This document shows positions 10,301 to 18,872 of a stretch of 64,000 nt of DNA, in pieces; position 1 is the first letter of the stretch; each line of letters starts with the position of its first letter. Source of the stretch: Deltaproteobacteria bacterium. Its GTDB lineage: Bacteria; Desulfobacterota; Binatia; HRBIN30; CADEER01. A model generated the notes under the pieces. The model worked only from the letters and a program-made list of their open reading frames with translations, was not told the DNA's origin and did no database searches. The position numbers and the translations under genes are program-made. The stretch is from assembly GCA_029262455.1 (NCBI GenBank), contig JAJCZJ010000011.1:1-64000 (forward strand), given 5' to 3'.

Positions 10301-11299
10301 CTATGCAAAGATTTCCTGGGACTGGTTCCGGACCGCTGTCACGGCCTCCAGCACTTTGTGATGAATCGGCCCACAAGTCGCGATAATTCCGCGATTATTT
10401 TCGAGCGTCCTACCCAGCGAAAAATCGAGCGCCTCGCCGTTGACGTCGGTCACCGTGCCGCCCGCGGCCTCGACCACGAGCATGCCGGCGGCGTGGTCCC
10501 AAATCTTCTCGCGGTAGTCGGCGCCGGTGGGCATGCGCAGGTAGATCGATGCGTCGCCGCGCGCGACGCAGGCGTATTTGCACTGGCTATCGATACGAAA
10601 CGGCTCCTTTGTAATCCCGAGACGTTCGGCAATCTGTGCCGACTCGCTGTGGTCAGAGTGCGCCGACTCAACCGACTCACAAAACCTCGCGGCGGCGGTC
10701 GTGGTGATATCTGCGACCCGCACCGTGGTCCCGGCTTGTTGGGAATGGTCCCATAGGTCGAAGGCGCTGGTTCCGCCTTGCCTGGTCGCTGCGAGCAACG
10801 CGCCGGCTCCGTCGTCGAGGTTGGGACATCCCAGCGCGCCAAATACGACTTCGCCCTCCTCCAATAGCGCCAGCGCAATCGCGTATTGTTCGCCGCGTAA
10901 GAACCCCTTTGTGCCGTCAATCGGATCGAGAGTCCAATAGCGCCCACTGCTAGCGTCCGCGCCGCCTCGGTCGATCCAATCGAGCACTCTCGACTCTTCG
11001 ACCGACTCGCCAAGCCCCGTACCGACCTGCGCGACGACCTCGGCCAACAGCCCGGAATTCTCCGGCGCTCGAAGTTCCTTCGAGTCCTCTTCGCCGACGA
11101 CAGCATCGGCGCCGAATTGGCGTTCGAGCACAGCACAAACAATTGCCTGTGAGGCAAAGTCGGCAACCGTCACCGGGCTCTTGTCTTTCTTCTCGAGCGT
11201 AGACGCATCCACCAACTTGGCTTGCACCGAGCGACAAACCACCGCAGCTCGCCGCACCGCTTCGAGCGCCGCTGCCGTTTGCTTTTCCGAGTCGTTCAC
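10301..11299 (-). CDS. 3'(2'),5'-bisphosphate nucleotidase (CysQ/SAL1-type inositol phosphatase superfamily)
   Basis: The protein has the full metal-dependent lithium-sensitive phosphatase signature: 'GEEDSKEL' (metal ligands), 'WTLDPIDGTKGFLRG' and 'IWDHAAGMLVVEAAGGTVTD'. The pattern and length are closer to eukaryote-like SAL1/Met22 proteins than to short CysQ. It should dephosphorylate 3'-phosphoadenosine 5'-phosphate to AMP. I place the start at GTG 11299 because GGAGG lies 4 bp upstream (332 residues). The frame is open to 11359, giving up to 352 residues with ATGs at 11326 and beyond. The substrate within this superfamily is inferred. Confidence 0.88.
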   Translation of the reverse strand: MNDSEKQTAAALEAVRRAAVVCRSVQAKLVDASTLEKKDKSPVTVADFASQAIVCAVLERQFGADAVVGEEDSKELRAPENSGLLAEVVAQVGTGLGESVEESRVLDWIDRGGADASSGRYWTLDPIDGTKGFLRGEQYAIALALLEEGEVVFGALGCPNLDDGAGALLAATRQGGTSAFDLWDHSQQAGTTVRVADITTTAAARFCESVESAHSDHSESAQIAERLGITKEPFRIDSQCKYACVARGDASIYLRMPTGADYREKIWDHAAGMLVVEAAGGTVTDVNGEALDFSLGRTLENNRGIIATCGPIHHKVLEAVTAVRNQSQEIFA

Positions 11300-11463
11300 G
11301 AAACCTCCACCAACTTTTCGATTCATCTCAACCGTCAACAATTGCCAAAGTGCCGACAATTCCCAAGCAGGGCGAGACCCATACCGAGCCGCGCATCATG
11401 GATGCCAGCTCGGCCTGAGACCTCGCCTCCATGGTTCCATGATTCGGCGCGTCGATCACACAT

Positions 11464-11727
11464 TCAATCAGCCCGCGCACAGCGGTAATGACAGCGCGCC
11501 CTTTTCTCTTCGTCAGCGGTCATTTCATCGCACCGGGCGATACATTTCTGACCAGCCGCGCACCCCTCCAAACAGAGCGCCAGCTTGTCCTCGTCGCGCC
11601 CAAAGAGCTGGTGGCACACGCCCGAGCAGGCGACTGCGGGCTCCACCGGTGTTGCCTCGACCTGCGCGCGTACGACGCTCGTCGCCAACGTAAGGGCGCA
11701 CCAAAACACAACCATAATTCTGGACAT
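11464..11727 (-). CDS. Small exported protein with two tandem twin-CX3C motifs
   Basis: This 87-residue protein begins with a Sec signal peptide (MSRIMVVFWCALTLATSVVRA). The short mature chain contains four CX3C pairs: CSGVC-x13-CLEGC-x5-CIARC-x12-CHYRC. This spacing makes two consecutive twin-CX3C units, as in disulfide-linked alpha-hairpins of the small-Tim/CHCH kind, although homology to those proteins is not implied. The spacers are charged and helical. I do not recognise a family. It is transcribed alone on the minus strand downstream of an intergenic hairpin. Confidence 0.7.
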   Translation of the reverse strand: MSRIMVVFWCALTLATSVVRAQVEATPVEPAVACSGVCHQLFGRDEDKLALCLEGCAAGQKCIARCDEMTADEEKRARCHYRCARAD

Positions 11728-12053
11728 CCGCCCACAATCCCCCTTGGCCGCACACCGTGCAAGCCCTGTACATCGGGTGCATCGTGGCGCTCAATAGAGC
11801 CAGTGCGCTACCCGGAGACGCCAACCAGCCTCCGCTGCATCCCGCCAGGCCTGGGCGAGCAGACAGACGAGATCATCCGACAGCTCGGTTACAGCGACGA
11901 CAAGATACCAGCACTGCGGTCTGAGGCGGTCGTCTCGGCTGACCGCGGGCCGAGTCGAACGGCCAACGGACGACCAGGACACGGGCGGCGGATCTTCGGG
12001 ACGGAGCCGCCGGTGCTCCGTCCCGAATCATCGCCCACTGTGCAGACTATCGT
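11728..12053. other. Intergenic region with a strong palindrome
   Basis: These 326 bp lie between the small Cys-rich protein gene and the end of the secreted cohesin protein gene. The only structure I support is the inverted repeat at 11995-12027. Open frames across it are not convincing. Confidence 0.5.
11995..12027. repeat. Dispersed palindrome, copy 1 (REP-like)
   Basis: A perfect 13-bp inverted repeat (TTCGGGACGGAGC / GCTCCGTCCCGAA) encloses a 7-nt loop. The same arms recur at 25251-25281 with a different 7-nt loop, so this is a dispersed element rather than a chance hairpin. It lies 27 bp beyond the stop codon of the cohesin protein gene and could double as a transcription-end or mRNA-stabilising structure. 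Confidence 0.7.
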
Positions 12054-14375
12054 CTATTCGCAGGCGCAGCCGGGGCAAACCGTAATGGAACCCGGGGTGG
12101 CCGTTGTGCCCAAAGGACCGCCGTCACCGTCCGAGCCAGCGTGATTGTCTCCATCGATCGGCGTCGTAACGTTCGCCACTTGGGACACGATCGAGAAGGT
12201 ACACACCGCAGCATTTCCGTCGACCAGAGCATCCGGAACCGGCGCTCCGAGGTCACTCGGAAGCACTGCAACGCGTAACCGCTGTTTACCGGGCGGAGGC
12301 GGAGGAACCGAAGGAAGGGAGGTGGTGACCGCGTGTTGATTCTGGGTGATGGCGCTGCCCGCCACGCAGGCCGCCGAAGGCGTCGCAACGCTCACAACAG
12401 TGGGGTCGAACAGCAGATCAATCTGAAAGCCGACGGCCTGACCAGCGGTTCCGACGACGTCGATCGGCACCTGGACATCGCTGCCCAAGATGCCTCCCCC
12501 GGTACCGATGTTGATGGTCACGTTGGGTGACGATCCGGAGGTCGCAGCGCCACCTCCCGCCGGCGACGCTGCTCCACAACCGGCGAGAAGACTCCTGACC
12601 GCCGACACCAACTCGAAGATCTGAAGGCTACCATTGTTGTCTAGGTCTGCCTGCAGACACTCGGTGACCTCCTCTTGGTCGAGAAGGATGGCGACTGCGG
12701 TGATCAGTTCGCTGATATCGACGATACCGCTACAATCGCAATCCCCTGGACAACCCTCGACATCACAACGATCGCCCACGCCGTCGCTGTCACAATCGCG
12801 CTGTGCCGGGTTCGGATGGAACGGGCAATTGTCACAGAGCGATGCAAAGTCCGATGTAATTGGAATGCTCGTATCGACTTCAAACGATGGGATTCCCAAA
12901 ACCGGATCGGGAGCCACAGTGATCATCCCGAGCTCTAGCGGTGGATCCGGCGGATGATCGGTGATGTCACATCCGTTCACATATGTCGAAACGTTGGTCT
13001 GCCCGGTCGCTAGCGAAAAGATGTCGCCGCGCTGCGCTACATAATCCGGAGTGCTGTCCCTTACGTACACGGATAGCCGATAGTCACCGGTAAACTGAAC
13101 CGTCACGGGAACATCGATCAAGATCGAATCGATCTTGCCATCCAGATCGACGTCCTGGTCTGTAAGTGTAATTCCCGAGTCGTCGACGATAACCTCTTCG
13201 CGCTCCAGCGCATTCAATAGATGCGGGACGGTCGTGAGGACTCCGTCGGCCCAGTCCTCGAGTGGGCTCCCTACACCAGGGATGACCTGGTAGAGGTCCG
13301 CTCGGGTGATCGTGTAAGGGCCGTCCACATTGAGCAAGCGGAGGCTGTCAGCACTAAAGCCAGCTGTGACCTGAGCTGCGCCGGCTTGTGAAACGACGAC
13401 GGAACCCCGTGCTGGGACGCTTTCCCCATTCGAGGCCTCGGCTTCGACCAGGAACAGATACTCAGAGGGAGTATTCACCGTGAGCCCGGCGGTCACATCG
13501 ATCCGGTCAGTGAGACTATCTCCGTCGTCATCGACCAGAGCGTGAGTAAAGCTCCCCGTGAACGTCGCATCCGCCCCGATCACACGGACATCGACGGAGG
13601 CGTGGCGCACGAAGGCATTGCCGTCGGAACGGTTGCCCGTCGCTTGGACAGCAATTGGGTATCGTCCCGCGGTGGCGATTTGGTGAACCGCCGAATAGAT
13701 TCCGTCATTCGCATTTTCATCGCCCGGCCCACCGCCGTCTACCAGGAGCACAGGCGTGACGGTACCGTTCACATTGATCAAAGCCACTACTGTCGCGCCG
13801 AGAATCGGCGTCGTGTCTTCCAAAACGAAGGCACTCACCGCAAAATCGCTCCCGACTCGAGCGGCCCTTCCGGGGACACCAACTGAAACCCTTACGGAGC
13901 TTTCAGAGAAAGCCATAATCTCGATCAACGCCGCCTGACTTGGCGGCGTCGTCAAGGTGGCTTCGACATCGTACGCACCACCGGTGGCAAGGACGGGACC
14001 ATATCCAATTATCGTTTCGTAACGTTGCAAGGTTGGTTGGTCGGCTCGATCAAACGTGATCGAAAAGCTGGCCGCATTCGCGGCATCGATCCGACCGAGG
14101 TCTGGTGAGATGATCGCGACGTCGATGGGAACTGGACTGACGATAAAGAAGGACAAGCCAATACCGCCGTCGATGGGAATGCTCGTCGTGACAGTTCCGG
14201 TCGTCGAAGGATCGATCGCGATCGACCTCAGTTGACCGGACTCGCGTGGGAGCTCCAAAGCCATAGACGCCTGCGTCACTCCGGTCACCGGTGCGAACAG
14301 GCTTACAGCCAAGAAGACGTGAGCTTGAATCTGGCAAAACCAACCGTGGCATAGGCCAACGCACGATCTACTCAT
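12054..14375 (-). CDS. Secreted cohesin/dockerin-like calcium-binding protein (module copy 2)
   Basis: This 773-residue exported protein has an N-terminal hydrophobic signal. A long beta-rich part follows, including 'DGGGPGDENANDGIYSAVHQ', a proprotein-convertase-like Ig segment. Near residues 540-575 is a thrombospondin-3-like calcium repeat ('CPFHPNPAQRDCDSDGVGDR'). A dockerin-like EF-hand pair follows (CPGDCDCSGIVDISELITAV and DLDNNGSLQIFELVSAVRSL). A C-terminal cohesin-like domain ('VPIDVVGTAGQAVGFQIDLL') is followed by the terminal VCPGCACE. Its ATG overlaps the hydrolase stop by one base (TAATG), indicating translational coupling. It is a close paralogue of the protein at 16551-18872. 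The biological role is unknown. Confidence 0.8.
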   Translation of the reverse strand: MSRSCVGLCHGWFCQIQAHVFLAVSLFAPVTGVTQASMALELPRESGQLRSIAIDPSTTGTVTTSIPIDGGIGLSFFIVSPVPIDVAIISPDLGRIDAANAASFSITFDRADQPTLQRYETIIGYGPVLATGGAYDVEATLTTPPSQAALIEIMAFSESSVRVSVGVPGRAARVGSDFAVSAFVLEDTTPILGATVVALINVNGTVTPVLLVDGGGPGDENANDGIYSAVHQIATAGRYPIAVQATGNRSDGNAFVRHASVDVRVIGADATFTGSFTHALVDDDGDSLTDRIDVTAGLTVNTPSEYLFLVEAEASNGESVPARGSVVVSQAGAAQVTAGFSADSLRLLNVDGPYTITRADLYQVIPGVGSPLEDWADGVLTTVPHLLNALEREEVIVDDSGITLTDQDVDLDGKIDSILIDVPVTVQFTGDYRLSVYVRDSTPDYVAQRGDIFSLATGQTNVSTYVNGCDITDHPPDPPLELGMITVAPDPVLGIPSFEVDTSIPITSDFASLCDNCPFHPNPAQRDCDSDGVGDRCDVEGCPGDCDCSGIVDISELITAVAILLDQEEVTECLQADLDNNGSLQIFELVSAVRSLLAGCGAASPAGGGAATSGSSPNVTINIGTGGGILGSDVQVPIDVVGTAGQAVGFQIDLLFDPTVVSVATPSAACVAGSAITQNQHAVTTSLPSVPPPPPGKQRLRVAVLPSDLGAPVPDALVDGNAAVCTFSIVSQVANVTTPIDGDNHAGSDGDGGPLGTTATPGSITVCPGCACE

Positions 14376-16369
14376 TACTTGAACCCTCCGTTTCGCGCGT
14401 CAGTTTCGAGCAAATACCCGAACACGGATTGTGCAACCCCAGGATCAATCACATCGGAATGGTTTCTTCCGTTACTCCCGAGAAAGTGAGGCTGCACCTC
14501 GAATCCCGAGTTCGGTGGGCCTTCGGCGCTGAAGGTCGTGACGAAGATGTCGTTGGGCCCGCCGCCTGACAGCAACGTGCTCGAAACGAACACTGCAGGA
14601 ACCGGCAGCGAACGCTCAACAGGCACCAGCACACTATTATCCTTCAGGAACCGGTAAACGATTGAGAACAAGTTCTGAACAGCGAAGTCTCCCGCCGCCT
14701 GGTGAAACACGGCGAGATCCGGGGACTCCGACACCAACGCCGCCAAGTTGTCGTCTGTGTAGTCGAGGCGACCCAGGAAATCATTGTCCGTATTCGAATC
14801 GGCTCCAATCACCTGAATAATCGTGTCGAGAGCGACTTTCCCGACATTTTCTCGGTTGAACCGGCCTGCGTGCCCCACCGTCAAGTCACGACGGCCGTCC
14901 GTCACATCGAAGAGGCCCGACCTTCCTAGCGCAGCTGCCAGCGATAGAACGTTAACCTGGATTCCGGAATTAAACGCACCTCCAAAACGCTCTCGGCTCA
15001 AAGCAAAGTCGGCAGTGCCAACCCCGCGGTGAGGGGTACTCAGCGTTACGAGTGAAACAACTTCAAAGGCACCTCCGTACTTCGCCAAGAACTCCCTAGA
15101 ATCCAGCCCTCCTTTACTGTGAGCCACCAAATGGACCCGGTCCACGCCGAATTCTTCGACAATGCCAGGGAGAACCTGGCCGAGCTCCCAGCCATTTTGT
15201 TCGATACTCGTCTCGTCGAGCACTACAGAGTCGTCGAACGGCACTTCCAAACCGGCTAGTGTCGGGGCGAAGCCCTGTCTTGACCAAAAGCCTGGATCAC
15301 TGCCGTTGCCGTGCACGAGGATAACGGGCGAGATCGCCTTGAAGCTGAGGGAGACGGAAGCAATCGAGGTGCACCAAACCTTGTGCGTGTTCCCGGTGTC
15401 CACATCAATCTTGATTTCGTTCCTCTGAAGCGGGTCGTCGGGGGGCGGCTGGCCATTGACTCCACGTTCTCTGAAACGAACCCACGAAATGGGAACGATG
15501 AACCTCGTTTCGCTCCACTGACCGCCCTGCCCCGTGAGGATGCCGTTTGCAGCGCCCAGAGGGTTCTGTAGAGGAACTCCATTGAAGTAAACTTTGTCAA
15601 TCTCCGGTGCCACCAGCACCCCGCCGCCGGCATCCACATCCCAGGCCTCGATCTTGAGCTCGGCAAACGCAGCAAGAGTTCCGTTGCTGATCTGCGCGGC
15701 AGCGTTCTGCAACCAGCCAAACTGGTCAACCGGCCCAAGATACCGATCGATCGGCAAGTGGATGATGATGTCAGGGTCGGTGTTGTACTGGCAGGTTGTA
15801 TTCAATCCCGGCCCCGAGTCGACCACATACCTCCTGTCGGTTGCCTCAAGCGGGGTTGGCGCCGGCTTGCTGGGAAACCCGCCGGGCTCTGCTGCGGGCG
15901 TCGGTGTCGGAGTCGCACCCGGGATGGTCGCGACAGTAAAGCAGGCCTGTTGGGGCGCATGCGGCACTGACCAGCACCACTCCTGAGGCATTGGACTTTC
16001 GTTAAATTCAAAGGTCCACTGTGCCTCGACCCCGGCGCTTACGGGTACCGGATCACTTTGGTGGCTAAAGAGTACCGAAGGCGGAAATAGGATTGCGATG
16101 TCGGTGGCGCCGCAGCCTGAAGAGATCCACCGGAAAGTGAGGGACGCATTATGCCCGTTCAAAGTTAGCACGAACGCATCATCCTCGATCGGTTCAAGCA
16201 AAGTCGCCTCGCATTGCGCCGAGGCCGTCTCTCCACCGAGAACTCCCGCTAGGACGATTGCAAGACAGGCACGGCCGACATCCTTTGGTGTCAGCCTTCC
16301 GGGGCGGGCGCGCTGCGCCGCCAATTCACGCTTCAATCGCGGCCTCGTGATGGTTCCTATTTCACTCAT
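14375..16369 (-). CDS. Secreted alpha/beta serine hydrolase, lipase-like (module copy 2)
   Basis: This 664-residue protein starts with a long-n-region signal peptide ending near ETASA. An Ig-like N-terminal domain with Cys residues and a 'PTPTPA' linker leads to a beta-rich region. The C-terminal alpha/beta hydrolase shows 'VILVHGNGSDPGFW' (oxyanion loop), the nucleophile elbow 'HLVAHSKGG' (Ser near residue 417), 'VTLSTPHRG', and a late 'GRNHSDV' likely to hold the catalytic His. The A-H-S-x-G elbow is typical of some bacterial lipases and esterases. The substrate is unknown. It is paired with the following cohesin protein gene by a TAATG overlap, and the pair is a duplicate of 16551-20908. 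Confidence 0.82.
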   Translation of the reverse strand: MSEIGTITRPRLKRELAAQRARPGRLTPKDVGRACLAIVLAGVLGGETASAQCEATLLEPIEDDAFVLTLNGHNASLTFRWISSGCGATDIAILFPPSVLFSHQSDPVPVSAGVEAQWTFEFNESPMPQEWCWSVPHAPQQACFTVATIPGATPTPTPAAEPGGFPSKPAPTPLEATDRRYVVDSGPGLNTTCQYNTDPDIIIHLPIDRYLGPVDQFGWLQNAAAQISNGTLAAFAELKIEAWDVDAGGGVLVAPEIDKVYFNGVPLQNPLGAANGILTGQGGQWSETRFIVPISWVRFRERGVNGQPPPDDPLQRNEIKIDVDTGNTHKVWCTSIASVSLSFKAISPVILVHGNGSDPGFWSRQGFAPTLAGLEVPFDDSVVLDETSIEQNGWELGQVLPGIVEEFGVDRVHLVAHSKGGLDSREFLAKYGGAFEVVSLVTLSTPHRGVGTADFALSRERFGGAFNSGIQVNVLSLAAALGRSGLFDVTDGRRDLTVGHAGRFNRENVGKVALDTIIQVIGADSNTDNDFLGRLDYTDDNLAALVSESPDLAVFHQAAGDFAVQNLFSIVYRFLKDNSVLVPVERSLPVPAVFVSSTLLSGGGPNDIFVTTFSAEGPPNSGFEVQPHFLGSNGRNHSDVIDPGVAQSVFGYLLETDARNGGFK

Positions 16370-16469
16370 GTCGAATCAAGCCTCCATGTCCTTGACTGCA
16401 AACCGTCACGCCCGTAGCAACAACTTCTTCAAGAGGCCGCAGCCTCGTCACAATTGTATTGTCGCTCAT
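16362..16469 (-). pseudogene. Vestigial 5' end of another copy of the hydrolase gene
   Basis: A 35-codon frame starts at ATG 16469 behind a GGAGG-rich ribosome site and runs into the start of the downstream hydrolase gene. Its first residues, MSDNTIVTR, match the start of the 18869-20908 hydrolase, MSGNTDVTR, at 7 of 9 positions. The surrounding DNA is also similar, including the upstream CTCCATGTC motif. After about 10 residues the similarity stops. The simplest reading is a leftover leader from a collapsed or recombined module copy in the 181-bp gap between modules. Expression is possible but a function is not apparent. Confidence 0.5.
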
Positions 16470-16550
16470 ACCGATCCCCCCTCCATGTCAGTGACTGCCA
16501 GCTCAATCTCCAGGAGGTGCAACCGTCGAGCTGCGCGACCTCCGCGACGC

Positions 16551-18872
16551 CTACTCGCAGGCACAGCCGGGGCACACCGTAACGGACCCCGGGCTGGCCG
16601 TTGTGCCCAATGCACCGCCGTTACCATCCGAGCCAGAGTGATTGTCTCCATCGAGCGGCGTCGTCACGTTCGCCACCGGGGAAACAATCGAGAAGGTACA
16701 CACAGCAGCGTTTCCGTCGACCAAGACATCGGGGACAGGTGCGCCAAGGTCACTCGGAAGAACGGCAACGCGCAGTCGCTGTTTTCCAGGCGGGGGCGGA
16801 GGTACCGAGGGCAGGGACGTGGTGACCGAATGGTGATTCGGTATGATGGCGCTGCCCACCACGCATGCCGTCGACGGGGTCGCAACGCTCAAAACTGTGG
16901 GGTCGAACAGCAGATCAATCTGGAAGCCAACGGCCTCCCCGGCAGTCCCGGCGACGTCGATCGGGACCTGAACATCGCTGCCCAAAATCCCTTCGCCCGT
17001 GCCGATGTTGAGGGCCACGTTGGGCGATGCCCCGGAGGTCGCAGCACCACCTCCGGCCGGTGGAGCTGCTCCACAACCGTCGAGCACGCTCTTGACCGCT
17101 GACACCAATTCGGCGATCCGGATCTGACCATCATTGTCTAGATCTGCCTGCAGGCAGTCGCCGACATCCCCATTAGCAAGAAGGATACCGACGGCGGTGA
17201 TTAGTTCGCTGATGTCGACGATTCCGCTACAGTCACAATCACCCGGGCAACCCTCGACATCACATCGATTTCCGACACCGTCACCGTCGCAGTCGCGCTG
17301 CGCCGGATTCGGATGGAACGGGCAATTGTCACAGAGGGCTTCCACGTCCGTAGCAATTGGAATATCGGTGTCGAACTCGAATGACGGTAGTCCCATCACT
17401 AGATCCGGCGCGACGGAAATCGAGCCGACAGACAATGGGGGCTCGGGGGGGTGATCGGCCACGTCGCACGCGCTGACATGCGTAGAAACGGTGCTCGGAC
17501 CCGCCGGAAGTGCATAAAACCCTCCGCGCTGCGCTACATACTCTGGATCGCTATCCTCAATAAAGACAGTCACTCGGTAGTCACCTGCGACCTGCACATC
17601 GACAGGAACATCAATCAGAATCGAATCGATCCTGCCATCCAGATCCACATCCTGGTCCGCAACTGTAACGCCGGTCTCGTCGATCAACACCTCGTTACGT
17701 TCGAAGTTGCTCAGCAGATGCGGCACGGTGGCAAGGGCGCCATCCGCCCAGTCGGCCAGGACGCTTCCGGCACTAGGATCGACCCTGTAAAGGTCTCCTC
17801 GCGTGATCGTGTACGGGCCGTCCACATTGAGCAACCGAAGATCGTCCGCCCTGAAGCCGGCCGTTATCTGGGAAACCCCGGTTTGCGAAACAACCACAGA
17901 GCCCCGGGCAGGAACACTGGCACCGTTCGAGGCTTCAGCTTCGACGAGGAAAATGTACTCCGCCGGAACGCTCACGTTGATATCAGCAGTCAGATCGATG
18001 CGCTCCGTGAGACCGTCGGCATCGTCATCCACTAACGCGGAGCTATAGGTTCCGGTGAAGCTCGCGTCGCCGCCGACGACCTTCACCTCTGTCGACCCGT
18101 GGCGTTCAAACGCGTCTCCGTCCAAACGAGTCCCGGTGGCTTGGACGACGATCGGATAACTTCCCGCTGTTCCGATTTGGTGGAGTGCTGAGTAAATTCC
18201 GTCGTTCGCGGTGTGATCGCCTGGGCCGCCGCCGTCGAACAAACTCAATGGGGTCACGACGCCGTTCACCTTCGTCAAAGCGACGACAGTAGCGCCCAGA
18301 ATCGGCGTCACGTCGTCAAAGACGAGGGCACTGACCGCGAAGTCCGTCCCAACCCGTGCAGCCCGTCCAGGAACACCAACCGCGACAGTTAAGTCGCTGT
18401 CCGAGAAGACAACAATCGCAATCTGTGTTGCCTCCGTCGGCGACGACGTCAATGTAGCCTCGACGTCGTAGACGCCACCACTGGCAAGCGAAGAACCGAA
18501 GCCGACAATGGTTTCATGGCTTTGCGCGGACGGTTGGTCAAACCGTTCAAATGTAACTCCAAGCCCGGCAGCGGTCGCCTCATCAATTCGACCAAGGCTT
18601 GGCGAGATAATCGCAACGTCGATCGGAACGGGACTCAAGACGAGAAAAGTGAGTCCCGTAGCACCGTCCACGTTAAGGCTAGCTGTAACACTTCCACTGG
18701 TCGAGGGATCAATCGGGATGTTCGATAAGTGGGTGGACTCTCGCGACAGTTGTTCAGCAATCGATGCCTGTCCGAGGCAGATCATCGCAACGAACGCTCC
18801 AAGAGCAAAGACTACCGGGGCTCGACTTTGGCCAAGCACGACTCGGCAAAGTAGGTCGCTAAGTCTTGTCAT
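16551..18872 (-). CDS. Secreted cohesin/dockerin-like calcium-binding protein (module copy 1)
   Basis: At 773 residues it is the same length as the protein at 12054-14375 and aligns with it along the whole chain. It shares the N-terminal signal, the beta-rich body, the TSP3-like loop ('CPFHPNPAQRDCDGDGVGNR'), the dockerin-like pair (CPGDCDCSGIVDISELITAV; DLDNDGQIRIAELVSAVKSV), the cohesin-like segment ('VPIDVAGTAGEAVGFQIDLL') and the terminal VCPGCACE. The ATG overlaps the upstream hydrolase stop by four bases (ATGA). Acidic Asp/Asn loops indicate calcium-dependent folding. Carrying both cohesin-like and dockerin-like parts, it could self-associate or join other dockerin proteins; that is inference. 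Confidence 0.8.
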   Translation of the reverse strand: MTRLSDLLCRVVLGQSRAPVVFALGAFVAMICLGQASIAEQLSRESTHLSNIPIDPSTSGSVTASLNVDGATGLTFLVLSPVPIDVAIISPSLGRIDEATAAGLGVTFERFDQPSAQSHETIVGFGSSLASGGVYDVEATLTSSPTEATQIAIVVFSDSDLTVAVGVPGRAARVGTDFAVSALVFDDVTPILGATVVALTKVNGVVTPLSLFDGGGPGDHTANDGIYSALHQIGTAGSYPIVVQATGTRLDGDAFERHGSTEVKVVGGDASFTGTYSSALVDDDADGLTERIDLTADINVSVPAEYIFLVEAEASNGASVPARGSVVVSQTGVSQITAGFRADDLRLLNVDGPYTITRGDLYRVDPSAGSVLADWADGALATVPHLLSNFERNEVLIDETGVTVADQDVDLDGRIDSILIDVPVDVQVAGDYRVTVFIEDSDPEYVAQRGGFYALPAGPSTVSTHVSACDVADHPPEPPLSVGSISVAPDLVMGLPSFEFDTDIPIATDVEALCDNCPFHPNPAQRDCDGDGVGNRCDVEGCPGDCDCSGIVDISELITAVGILLANGDVGDCLQADLDNDGQIRIAELVSAVKSVLDGCGAAPPAGGGAATSGASPNVALNIGTGEGILGSDVQVPIDVAGTAGEAVGFQIDLLFDPTVLSVATPSTACVVGSAIIPNHHSVTTSLPSVPPPPPGKQRLRVAVLPSDLGAPVPDVLVDGNAAVCTFSIVSPVANVTTPLDGDNHSGSDGNGGALGTTASPGSVTVCPGCACE

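Noticed and set aside
11488-12144. Plus-strand frame of 218 codons opposite the small Cys-rich protein and intergenic region
   Set aside because: It overlaps two better-supported minus-strand genes and has no signal, domain or ribosome site.
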